NCBI GenBank assembly: GCA_023238725.1
Contig: CM041546.1
Span: 11,222,028 to 11,286,027 of the forward strand
Source: Scortum barcoo
Lineage: Eukaryota; Chordata; Actinopteri; Centrarchiformes; Terapontidae
DNA length: 64,000 bases
Reading direction: 5' to 3'
In this document: piece after piece, positions 1 to 26,600 of the stretch
Numbering within the stretch: position 1 is the stretch's first letter
Layout: each line of letters begins with the position of its first letter
Made by a program: the position numbers and the translations under genes
The notes under the pieces: model-generated
Seen by the model: the letters and a program-made list of their open reading frames with translations, nothing else
What the model was told of the DNA's origin: nothing
Databases searched by the model: none

Positions 1-42
1 TACCTGTCATCTGTGATAAACAAAGGCAAGCAGCGCATGAAG

Positions 43-14379
<14,337 letters not shown>

Positions 14380-17300
14380 GAGGAGCAATGGTGGAGGAAC
14401 TCTGTGGGTTGCAGATACCTGTAACTCCAAGATGCCAGACTCAACAAGGCCTTCCCTCCCTTACATGCTGGGAAACTATTCTCCTCAGCCACCAATCTCT
14501 CCCAGAGAGCAACTATACACTGAGCACTTTTTTTTAAATTCCTCAATGATTTGATATTTTATTGCGTATTTCTTTTGCAGTTGAGTACTGTTTTTTATCA
14601 GCATCATTCCAAAGAGTGGCCTTGTTCTGTGGATGGGGAAGAGCTCCGTGTTTGAGGCCGTGAGCTGCTGTTGGACTCAATACAGTGAGTCATGTCTCAG
14701 GGACGTGACTCATGCTGATGCTCATGCAGCCTCAGACACAGAGAGAAGTAACGCTGTGAACTCTCCGGACTCCATGTCCTTGGCTTCTTTCTTGTCAGAG
14801 AACACCTGTCCTTTTGACTGTCCATTGCTTGACAGTGGCACCTTCTTAAAACTCCTGGAAACTTGAAAACTACGGTAGATGTTGCTCGAGATTTCCATAT
14901 ATTGCAATACTGGTAAATACCACAAGAGGGTTGACTTTGTAAAGAAAGACACAGGGGGTAACAGATCACTAGTGAGCCAATGCTGTGTTGTTATCTTTAG
15001 CAGGTCAATATCAGGATTTTGATCCTTGCACCACACTTGCACCACAAAACCACAGTATACAATTCTGCATTCCTTTAATCTCTAAGCAATTTAAAACTGT
15101 TACAATTAAAGCGACAATTGCTTTAATGGTCAAGTATGTGAAATATATTCACTTTTTAAAATATGATTGTGAAAGCTTGGATGCAATGAAACTCAAGAGG
15201 AGAGCCTTCTGATGCCTTACACACAGTGGAGTAAAGGCCTTTAAACATTCGTCTGTACTAGTTTTCTCATCATTCTGTTCATCACATGACCATACCCCAT
15301 GTTTAATTTGATCTGAAAAGTGCCTTTTTAAGCTTGTGTCTTGAGCCACGTGTAAACACTGTTATTCCGGTCGTCTATTGTTTTACGCGAGAGCACTATG
15401 TGTCAGATTCTATCCCCGACAGTCTGATTCAAACACACCTTATCACTCTTCTATGACTCAGATGTGGATAGGAAGTTGTTGGATGAACTCGGTAAACTGT
15501 TGGCTGGATGCACGTACTTGCCTATACTGGTACTGTGCTGCTTATGAAGCGCTGAAGATGTCCGATGACTCTAAGGCACGTGAGCAGAAGGTCCGTGAGT
15601 GAGCTTTGGAGGAATTCACTTCCTGCCAGCTCCTTTTTTCTGTGGTCGGGACAAAGTAGTTGTTATGCAGTGTCATGACGGGGGAAGAGACAAAGGGAAC
15701 TATTTGGGCGAATGCAATACCCGTAACATGGTGCACACATACAAATTACATACTCCCTGTAAGTGATGTTCAGAATAACCTTAAGTGCAAGCAGGCGCAA
15801 AAGAAACTATGTGTAAAATGCTGTCTACTTATGTCAGTTCATCTGTTTTCCACCTTGAAAATACACAAAATCAGCACATTCAGACTGTCTGCAATCACAT
15901 TTTATTCTAATTATACAACTGTAGGTTGAGACAAGAGTGGACATAAAAGATTGTTTCCATAAGCACCTGTTCTCGTACACATCTGATAATCTAGTTTGCT
16001 ACTGCGCACACTGGTATCAATTCCTGTAATACCACTCTGTGTTTTGGAATATGTAATGTTTCACTTATTGTGCTCTGAGCCTTTAGTTTAATCAGTGGAG
16101 CATAAAATGGAGACTTCCTCTCAGAATTGGGTCTTTACAGTCACAGTCATCTGTCAAAGCTGTAGGTTTGAGTCATGCTGTATATAATGTCTTTGATTAT
16201 TTGTTGTTCAAATGTCCTGATTTAAAGTGACACAAAAAGCCTTAAGTGAAGGCCAGCACTGCCTTGAATTTGGACTTGGATCCATTTTCCTTTAACCACT
16301 ATTATTTAGCCTTTGTATTGTTCTTGGATGATGTTGAAAATACACTTTTTAAAAACCCAGCAGCCTGTGGTCCTTGTAACTTTGACAATGGGAATTGTGA
16401 TTGTCTGCCTTTTCTCTCTCTCTCTCTCTCTACTCCATCTTGTTTGTATCTGAAATCATATTCAGAGTCTTAATGCTCTCTCTTGAAATTTCCCTAATAT
16501 GGCCAATAATTGGGACTGCACTCTTATATTCATTCTTTGCTGTGAACCACGGCCCATATCCTGAGGATGATCGCTCCGCTGCTGAAAAATGAGCTCTTGG
16601 TTCTTGTGTGTGTGAACCACAGCAGGAAGGAAACTGATCCGCTGCCACAGTGTAGATCATCCAGCTCCTCTACTGTAATCCCAGCCTTGCATGCATCTGT
16701 GATGTTAACCCTATTGGAGTTGAAAAGGTCACAGTGAGCAGCAGCAGCAGCACATTTACTTGAAGGGGAGACTTTGATCTCCTGGTGGGCCGAACATCCT
16801 GTCAGCCTCCCCATAAACACCTCTGGGGGTACAATTCAGAGTGGTGGGGAGGGGTGAGGAGGGTGATAAAAACTGACCTGTAAACCCCCAGTCAAACACA
16901 AGTTGCAGAATAAGGGAATAAGGGAAGTGGAGTAGGAGGGCGACGGAGGGATGCAGTCACTCTGATGTGTCCCCCGTTGACAATGGTGGGAGGGGTTGAC
17001 ACCTCGCTCTCAGTTACTAGCAGTATCTCCCTCTGACCTCTCCAGACCCTTAGGCCAGGCTGAGGGGATGGATGTCGTGAAAAGCTGCAATCTTGGTGTT
17101 GTTCAAGTTGTTCCTGCCAAGAGCCACAACAGCCCTCAAACAGGCCTACGCCAACGACCTCAGCCCCCTCCCCTCCTTCCTTCCCCCTCATTTTGCCTCG
17201 GACTGTGGACAAAATCAAGTTGCTTTTTTTTTTTAATAGCTGCTTTATCGTTCCCACCCTTGCATGACCACAGAGGAACTCGGCCCTCAGATAAGGAGCC

Positions 17301-17540
17301 TGTGCCCCTAAAGCAAGATGATACAGACAAGTAAAGAAAAAAAAAGTGACAGAAACTGTTTGTCTGATTGCTATTTACTTGATGTTTGCTCCGATGCATT
17401 GCAAAGAATCCTCCATCTGACAATGTGTTGTTTTTTGTCCTAGAAGCCATTTTTTTCTTAAAACAAGTGGAAATTAATTGTACTAGGGTGATAAAATTAT
17501 TACAAGCTGTTTCCAATAAAAATGTACTTGCTTTGAAAAT
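14380..17540 (+). other. nbeal2: Probable nbeal2 3' UTR
   Basis: About 3.1 kb follow the nbeal2 stop with no supported exon. A TC run lies near 16412-16431. The first convincing cleavage signal, AATAAA at 17515-17520, is followed by T/G-containing sequence, so the transcript probably ends near 17,540. A shorter 3' UTR using a non-canonical signal is possible. Short open frames here have no family resemblance. Confidence 0.5.
17515..17520 (+). terminator. Poly(A) signal AATAAA, probable nbeal2 end
   Basis: Canonical hexamer on the coding strand downstream of nbeal2. Choice among nearby AT-rich hexamers is inference. Confidence 0.45.
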
Positions 17541-18538
17541 TTTATCAGTGTCTCGAAGCGAGACAGAATAAGACCGATTGCTGCACTATAATTACGAGAA
17601 ATGTCTTGATTCTAAAAAAAAAACCCATTGGTTTGTATTGGAGACATGTTGAAGATACATTTAAAGAGCCAATAATAGATAAAACTACTTGGCTAGATGG
17701 AAATATTTGCAGTGTGTTGGATCAAACATCAAATAAATTATAAAATAAACACTAAAATCTAGATGAAATAAAAACATGAAAAGATCTCAGAGGTTTTTTT
17801 CACTACTTGTATTAAAGATACAAATCTTATAAAAAATAAGATTTAAGCACTCAACACTAAACAAAAATAACTTAGCTGAATGGAGATTTTTTGCACTTAT
17901 GCCATGCATACTCAGTTTTTAGAGAGCATAAACTGATAGCAACAAAATCAGTAAGATCAAAAAGATTTCTGTCTTTCTGTGTGTGGGAATGAAAGAAAAG
18001 AGAATCCCACATGACTGAAAAGTGGCTTGGAAGTTTTATCAGAGCAGGAACATCCTTTCTGTCTCCACTCATACCTCAGCAGGCTTTGAAGTGCAAGTAG
18101 TATTGTGTCTGAGGGATCTCTCCATTTGTTTTCCTCTGAAGTCTCCAGCCCCCCTGTGATGCATTCTCTAGAATTTACAAGGTGTGTAATTTGCCCTGTG
18201 TTGGTTTTCTAATCTTTTGAATTGCTGAGATCAAACATGTACTTCTACTTAAGAGCATCTTGTTTGATTCACAAGTTCTCTTTTGTGTCTGATAACAACT
18301 GATCACAGCTCTACGTAAGTATCCCTGAAGGGTGTAAAATGTGTCACATCACAGACCTCTGTTTTATAAGGTTTTATTCTCTGAGCCACATACATTTATA
18401 CATACATCACATTTATTTTTAATTGATGTACCGAGATGAATTTAGATGGAATATACCAAAAGTAAAATACTCATTATTAGACTCATATATATAATATAAT
18501 TGTATCATAATTATTGATGCATTGTAGTATGGTGCTGG
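17541..18538. other. Intergenic, no gene seen
   Basis: AT-rich spacer between nbeal2 and a large repeat copy. It contains several AATAAA-like words (for example near 17733-17745) but no exon-like or RNA-gene-like structure. Confidence 0.5.
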
Positions 18539-19201
18539 CAGTGGTGGAAAGTAACTGAGTACTTTTACTCAAGTATTAAACTGAAGTACAATTTTCAGGT
18601 ACTTAAACTTTACTTGAGTATCTCCATTTTTTATACTTCTATTCTACTACATTTTGCAGCCAAATATTTGTACTTTTATTCCACTACACCTGTTTCAAAG
18701 CTTTAGCTACTAGTTGTTTTGCAGATTCAGATTATTTATACAAAATATAATTAACAAATGAATTATGACATATTGTTATTTATTAAGCATTCTGCGCATA
18801 TTAAGTAGGCCAGGAGGGGCTGGACATGTCACTTCAAATCCTTAGTACAACTCAAAGTGTTGACAGTAAGTGTTTACTCTCATCACATTTTCATTTTAAT
18901 CACACAATTTCATCCAGTAATGATACTGATAATTATCTGTGGCAGTACAAGTTTCTTAGTCTGTAGCCTGTTTAAAAGAGTGAAATAATAAGTCAGATGT
19001 AGAAAAGCATGGCACACAAGACAGATTTTTGGGAAATATGCTGTTCACTCTACTGGTGGGTTCTGGGTTTCCTGATCATCACTTTACTTTTCTTCGACCT
19101 CATCATGGGATGGACTAGTGGGAGATATTTTAGTACATCATCCTGACCTGAAACAAAGCCTATTTGTTAGAAGCTCTTCCATCTACTTTAAGATTTTATT
19201 T

Positions 19202-19241
<40 letters not shown>

Positions 19242-20028
19242 TTTTTTTACCATAATCATTTTTTTTGGTCGTGATGTGTCACATATTTAAAGTTGCTTTT
19301 CCTTTAACCACATGCCACAGCATGCTAAACTCCATAAAACCGACCTCTTGAGGAAATAGTTCCACATTTAACATGCTTATTAGCTTTGGAATTAGATTTT
19401 ATTTTAGTTAATTAAATTAGAGTTAGATGAGAATATACCTCTCACATGTCTTCTGGAGCACGCTGCTGCTTAGCTATGACGTAGTCTATTATTAGTTAAA
19501 CAGATGAAACCTGACATAATTAAACAAATGACTGTACACTTAATAAGGACAAAATTAATGTTACTGTGAAAAGAAGCAGGTTGAAATTTCATATTACAAG
19601 ACTGACTTTTATAAATATACTGGATTTTGAAGTGGTAGCGAACATATTTAGTAAAATGAGTAATACCACAGTGAAAAAAATACTCTATTACAAGTAAATG
19701 TCCAGCAATGGAAATGTTAAGCAAAGGTACATTAAGTATGAGCATGAGAAAAATGTGCTTAAAGTACTGCAGTAAAAGGGTCACCGTGAGTATACAGTTA
19801 CTGATTACTATTGCATTAATGTGCAAATAATATTTGTAGTTTCATTCACAATGGGTAGTTTCATCTATAAAAATCAAGATACACTTATAAGATAACATAA
19901 AAAAGACCAACAGTGGCATCAAATGAAAATACTCAAATGAAGTACTACTCATGCAGTACATTAAATGTGCACTTGTGCACAGTAGTTGGTGGTTTAAATG
20001 TAAATGTACTTAGTTATATTCCACCACA
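18539..20028 (+). mobile_element. 1.5-kb transposon-like repeat with terminal inverted repeats
   Basis: The left end reads CAGTGGTGGAAAGTAACTGA. The right end reads TAGTTATATTCCACCAC, which is roughly its reverse complement, so the two look like imperfect terminal inverted repeats. Interior words rich in AAGTAC/GTACTT around 18560-18690 and 19655-19800 match the percomorph repeat seen elsewhere in the window. A TTTA tetranucleotide run sits at about 19198-19246. No transposase coding was found, so it is non-autonomous. Class is not assigned. Confidence 0.6.
19198..19246 (+). repeat. (TTTA)n microsatellite
   Basis: About eleven near-perfect ATTT units followed by a T-run, inside the repeat copy upstream of nradd. 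Confidence 0.9.
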
Positions 20029-20199
20029 TGCATTTAATCAGTATTTATTAATGCCCTTTTGTGCACACTTATGTTACAACCTGGTAATACTTCCATGCAG
20101 TAAATCATATGAGGCCAGTATAATGCTATTTCCTCATTCCAGCAGTCCTAACCATCTGACTTCATAATCACAGAAATACAGTGACCCTGTCAGATCTGA

Positions 20200-20824
20200 C
20201 TGCTCTTCCTTGCCCTTCCTTACATTGTTGTTCCCGGCAGCGCGTTGCAGGGATGCAGCCAATCAGGAAGCCACTTTGAAAGCTGAGGAGATGGGAGGAG
20301 AAAAGGCCCAGGAGAGCTTGCAGGAGCTTTTTTTCCCCCCTCTCTCTCCTCCTCCCGTCCTCCCTCCCTCCTTGCCTGCCTCATCTGTTGCAAAGCTGCG
20401 GGAGAGGTGGCAGTCGGCGCGTCCTGCAGGCTGAAACAGAAGAAACTTTGTGTTAGCTCACAGAGAATCAGCGGGGAATGCGTTTAAAGGAGGAAATGCG
20501 TGCACCGCGCTGTTACCGGGAGAATCTGCGGATTACACAGCCCGCATTGTAAAAGGCGCTCTCTCATGCGTAAAAGCATCTGATCACTGGACTACGCCAA
20601 ACTTTCCCGTCTGCGGAACCAGCACGTTTTATGAGACACTGGTCCTTTTTTTCTTTTTTTTCTCTTTTTTTTTTATTTTAGAGTCGCATTTAGATTTAGT
20701 GATTTAGTGCGCTGAGAGGTTTGATGCGATTGCTGAGAAGAAAAAAAAACTTGTGTCAGAGATCCTGAGACGCACAAAAAGTCTGCCCGCTCCAAGTTCA
20801 GGGGGGATTTTGGAGACCGGAGAC
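20200..20824 (+). promoter_or_regulatory. nradd: Probable nradd promoter and 5' UTR
   Basis: Base composition becomes more GC- and CpG-rich here than in the flanks. A CCAAT box lies at 20259-20263 (GCAGCCAATCAGG). No TATA box is obvious. The leader runs without an intron I can see to ATG 20825. The exact transcription start cannot be placed by eye. Confidence 0.4.
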
Positions 20825-21945
20825 ATGGGGCCGTTTGTCATCTGCGCGCTCCTGCTGTTAAAAGTAAGTCGATCGCTGCTTCGTGTCACAACAGCGCACA
20901 TTTCAAACTCCAGCGCCTCCGTAAATGCGCCCGCTGTCTCATCACTATCACCGTCCTGCTCGCAGCCGCTGTAAACTTCAACCGCCGAGCTCAGTTTTTG
21001 CGCCATTGTTCCCAGAGGAAATCTGCTTCACGCCACAGAGCCATATTTCATTAAGGCTGTGTCACATGGCCCCTGCTGAATATGCCTGCTGTCATTTCTG
21101 TAGCTGGTAAAGTTAGCAACAGTGGAGAGAGTGAAGGGTGGTCGTCTGATTAAATCCCACCCAGGCTTTCTTTTTTGTGTCTCTGACAGTCAAGTGAAAT
21201 CAAATAACTCCTCAATTTGCTGTAATGCAGCTGTGATTCTCTGAGACACATCTTGCACTGAGGAGACTTTTAATGCTCACAAAACACCCTGGAAACACAC
21301 CAGACAGTTTACCAAGTTTACCAAGATTATGCACCCTTCACAGTGATAAATGATGTATTTTATGAACAAATTAAAGTCTCAGTGGTGGTTTGATAGCATA
21401 TTATTAAGCCAGGATTGTGTGAATAGAAGGCCCCTGCCTCCACAGTTGCAGACAATAATTTGACACTCATCTACCTAAAAAGCCCATGGGGCTTGTAGTC
21501 CTGTCTGGACATGCTCTTCAGAGTCAAAGCACTTTTGTTAGATCAAAGTATTTAGATACAGCTTCAGCCCTTGAAAAAGATGTGTATCTCTTAATATAAG
21601 GGTATAATAATCACAAGGATTTCTTTGTGAAATCTAAGATGCCGTTTCACCTCTGTTTAGCAAACACAAGAAAGCGACTTTAAGTTGAGTTCTTTATCTC
21701 ACTGAGTGGTTTATGTTGTCTTATCACTCACCTGGTGATTTAGTTGTTTCTTACAGTATATGTGAGCACCCTCTTTGTTATTTTATACTGTTAGCTTTGT
21801 TTCTAAGGCTCATATCGCCTGTAGTTTACTGTACATGTTGCCATGTTTGTTGTAATTCCTGGTGAAAATGCGGCCCAGCTTTCAGTGTTGCTGAGGTCTG
21901 GATATCCAGAGCAAAGCAATTATCATCATTTTCTTCCAGTTTGTG

Positions 21946-21986
<41 letters not shown>

Positions 21987-23556
21987 TGGAGGGAGGGAGG
22001 TTAGGTTTGTTACCACAGTCATTTGAATTTCCATAGTGTAGTTAAGCAGATTTCTCGGGGAGGCAGACCTCAGGATCATTTAGAAATTTGAACCACTTCT
22101 CAGCTCTTTGGTGAGAGTTGAGAATCTGCAGATTAATAGTTTACGCATCACTGTGTGCTGCCTCATTTGATCCAGGATGATAGTTCTGGGTGAGCCTTGG
22201 ATGTCCTTTAATTTGTCCCTCATGCTGCCTGTATACTAAAGACAGTAATCAGTAGGAATGGGGATGTGCAGCTTGGTCAACTTTCCCTCAGCTTGTGCTG
22301 TCTCTGCCGAAAGACCTCTGCCTGCTGCTATCACAGCCGGATTGTGGAGGCTCATGGGTCATTGTGTTCGCACGGAGAGAGGGAGAGAGCATCCTTTTGT
22401 GTGTTTATTTTCACGCAGATTAGATTAACTGTGGAAACTCTGGCCTCTGCGCTTCAGAAGTGGCCTCACTTCAAAAGGGCACAGAAATGTTTCAGGCACG
22501 GAGAAGGCTGAAATGAAGTGTGTGTCTGTGTGTGTATGTGTGTGATCCGCGATGACTGAGTGACTCCGGCAGCCGTGGAGTTGAGAGCCCCATTGAAAGC
22601 AGCGCTCCTTGGTGGTCCGTCTGTTCTCACTGGGGAATCCCTTCAGATTGCGGCTTCTTACCTAAATGGAAAAAGCAACTGCAGCCCCTTCCCTTCAGAC
22701 TTTCTGACCCCAAGGCAACAGATAAGGCTGAGCACTATTAATCGTACGATATCATATGAACACCAGCATGTTTATTGGTTAGAATGTCTCATTTATTGAT
22801 CGATTACTTTGAAATGACAATGTAAACTTTATCCATTCATTACAATATTGAGTTTAATAAATAATTATTGTATACAGAATTATTTTCTCATGACAATAAA
22901 CATGAAGGGGTATCCATATATAGTACTGTATACATAGTAGTTAATGCCATTCCTCGACTGAGTAGATCACTGTTCTCGCTTGTCTCCAGTAGGGCATGGA
23001 CTAAATATTTTATATTGTACGCAGGGCACCAATGGGTGAAGTGCTCTGAGCTTGCTCTGAGCCCAGTTGTCCCTCCAGGCAGGTTTACAGAGCACAGCCA
23101 GCACTCATAACAGGCACTGTAAAATAACAGGAATCCAAGCTGGAGGTAAAGATAAAACAGAGCCACTGTCACCAAATGTTTATTAAAGTATAGACCGAGG
23201 GCTAAGAGGTTAGCTGGTGTGAGGAGAGGAGCTCCATGTGTCAGACTGAGAGGACCGACCAGAGTCACTGGGAAGTCTTTGTGCTGCAAGTTATTATGGT
23301 CCAGGCTTGGTCACAGTCTGCCGACTCCAAACATCCCACTGGTTCCTGCCTGCTGGATCCTACCACCCCGACACCCTAATACCTCTGATCTGGGTCCTGT
23401 GGCTTGTGCTCAGATATAATCAGGCTCCTCTGGAAGCGGCGCAGTAAAACGGGCTGTTGTTTTTGGAACGAGGTGAGAGCCGTTTCAAAAATGTTGCTCC
23501 TGTAGTATCAGCGTGGAACATTTCAGTGCTTTGCGACTGGAGGCATGGTGGTGTCT

Positions 23557-23607
<51 letters not shown>

Positions 23608-26600
23608 CTGGTGGGCTCTTTGTTGGAGGCTCTGCAGGTTCACACATGTTGACTGTGTTTCTTGGCAGACTTCAGAGACAAAGAGAGACATCAGTGGGTT
23701 GTTTAGCTGTTACTTTTCCCCTTTGCAGGAGGTTAGTTGTTCCGACATCTGTTTGCCCTTGTCAGCCCCCAGGTGGAGGAGGCCAGTCTCCCTTAAATGT
23801 GCGCATGTTTTAGATGCCGTTGCTCAGAGCCTGGAGAAGGGGAGTTAAACTGACCTTCATAGACACACCTGCAGGGCTTGGTGACTTCAAAGGCCCCCCT
23901 CTCACCCAAACAGACACTTGCATGCTGGGCAGCCTTGGTTAACTGACACCCTCGCCTGGGGCTGGAACCACCTCTTTTATATACCTCCCCCACCTTTTCT
24001 TGATGTCAAGGCATACACACATGCGCCGTACCCACACACACGGTTACACATTGTCATTCACACTGATTTGGAATGAGTGGGAGGGAGGCAGCTCTTTTTA
24101 CTTCTTCCTTCCTCCGTTTCTGAGTGTTTTCCTTCACCCCTTTATGTCTTATTCTTTCCACTGGTCTAAAGACATCTGATTAAAGCCAGCCACTCCTGTC
24201 AGGCACCAACACTGCTCCACAAGCCGTTAGGAATGTCCGATCTATCCCTCATGTCATAACTCAAGCTGGGCTCTCCATTACCCACTTGCAGATAAGGACT
24301 CGGAGCACTTTAAGGGTGAAAACCGAGGCAGATAGAAAGATAAAAGGACTGTTTTCAGTTCCCCTAGCTCCCCTGCTTCTTTAATTGCACAGGGGTGGGA
24401 TGTGTGTGATTTTCTTCCCACATGTGGCGTAAGGCAGGAAACTCTTTGGACAAAGAACCCCCCCGCCCCCCTTTTGTTTTTGTATTTGGCAGCTACTTAA
24501 GTTAAATATGTGTCCTGTAACTGCTGAGTCAAAATAAAGACGGTTGATTCAAAATGGCCAGTAATATTTGTTTAGTCACAGAGTTTTCCTTACTATGTAA
24601 TTTATTTACTGTAGGTTACTTTTGGAGACGCCTGTGCCAGTGGCCAGTTCACTGAATTAGGACAGTGTTGCAGTCTGTGTCCCGCCGGCTTCGGATTGGA
24701 GGCAAAGTGTGGGAAAGAGGATACCAAGTGCACACCATGCCCACAGGGTAAGTAATTATAATCTAATGTTACTGCGCCAATGCAGAATATGTTTTACCTG
24801 CCTTATCATTATCTCAGTCATCTGTTGGAGAGGCTAGGAGAGTTTTTAATGGCATTGCCTCTCATCATTGCCACTGATATTTGTGAAAGGGGTACATTTT
24901 CATCCTGGCTGACACAATTTTGTAATCTCTTCCCCAGGAACATTTTCCTCATCTGATGGCCTCGGCCCTTGCCTTCCCTGCAGCAAGTGCCCGCTGAGTG
25001 TCCCCGCATTGGCCTCTTGCTCTGCCACTCAAGACACGCGCTGTGACTGTGGAAACGGCTTCTTCTTTTTTAGCGAACACAGCCTGTGTGCGCCTTGCTC
25101 CAAGTGCAATCGCGGTGAGGGCGTTATCCGGGAGTGTGGCCCACAGGGAAACACAGAGTGCCAGAAGTGCGGCCCAGGAACATTTTCCGAGGAGCGCTTT
25201 AGCACCAAACCCTGCCAGACCTGCACCCAGTGCTCTGATAGCGAGGTGGAGATCCGGGCCTGCATGCCCAACTCAGACACACTCTGCATGGGTGAGTTGT
25301 AAGGAAGAATCAGACTGTGAAAACACATTTGGTTTTTAAAGGATAAGTCTGATGATATTTTGTGTTGGCTTTATTGTCGCTAAGTCCCATAAAAGTTCTA
25401 ACTAACTTATAAGTATTCTCTGTGTAGTGAGAGCCTGATATAGTGTACGTCTTTGTGCCCAAATACACAATTTATTCCCATTTGAGTGATGTTTGCCAAA
25501 AACTACAGTCCCATGCCATTTAAGTAAATGACTTGGCCTTTATTTTAAATGAAACCATGTATTTTTGACCTGTTTTTCAAGATTTCTTCAGTAGGAACAA
25601 ACGGCTTGAGGCTGAGAGCCACAGAGACCAAGCTAGAATAGTGAAAAATGGCCCTAATGTATTATTGATTTTCTGACAATAAAAAAATGCAGAATACTGC
25701 AAGCTCTATCTCTTAAAGATCCGATGCAGGGAAAAGGCAGGAATTGTAAAAGATAAAAGAATGAGCGGGATAGGGAGTGGGAGGGTCTGTGAGAATACAA
25801 GGACATGTGGCCAACACCTGCATCCACACCTCATCTGAACACTCTGTAACACTCGGAGCTGGGAAACGTGAAAAAAAGAGCTCACTTAAATGCTGTAATC
25901 CAATTGGTATGGGCTTGACGGGTCTTTAGGTTAACTGCCCTCAAGAACCCAGAGGCCGAGGGAGGCTTCTGACCCTGACAACTTAGTCTGCGTGCTCCCA
26001 AATGGCTACACTCGCTCTCCAGGAGTTAGGTCATCTGTACACACTCTGGGTCCATATGTCACAACCCTTTGACCCCAGAGAGGTCAGCACAGTACCTCGT
26101 AGTGTTTGATGCTAAAATAGGCAGACCGCAGGAGGGAGAGCGAGGCTGGAAACAGGGTCAATGAAAGGTTTCAAAACCCCAGGGGAGCGGGACAACTGAG
26201 GCTATCATTACATCAGGCATTCAGGCCTCTGTGGAATTATTTCTGACCCTAATTTATGCAGCCCAAATGTGTCTCTGATGTGCATATGTGGGGGCGCAAA
26301 GATACTGCGCCCGACATGTCTTGATCCTCAACGCGTTCTCAATCTCAACAGATAAGCAGCTGCACATTTTGTCGCGTCCTCCGCCGGATGGGCCTGATGG
26401 AACCCGCGTTTCTCCTCGCTGGCCAGAGGAGGCGACGGCGGAAGGGGATGCCAGTCCTTCCCCCGGAACGCCCAAGTTTACTCCCGAGACCGGGGGTGGC
26501 AGCAACAACATTCTGGCCTACGTATCCGTCCTGGCTGCCGTGGTGCTGGGTCTGCTTATTTATGTGGCTTATAAATGGTGAGTTTGCGCTGAATCCTTAA

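Larger units (their letters stand above)
20864..24614 (+). other. nradd: nradd intron 1
   Basis: 3.75-kb intron after the signal-peptide exon, a gene shape also seen in NGFR. It contains a TG run followed by GA repeats (about 21944-21987) and a longer TG microsatellite (23559-23605). No other exon, RNA gene or clear transposon was recognised. Confidence 0.6.

Noticed and set aside
23457..23848. Val-Cys-rich and Thr-His-rich open frames
   Set aside because: Translation of the TG microsatellite.
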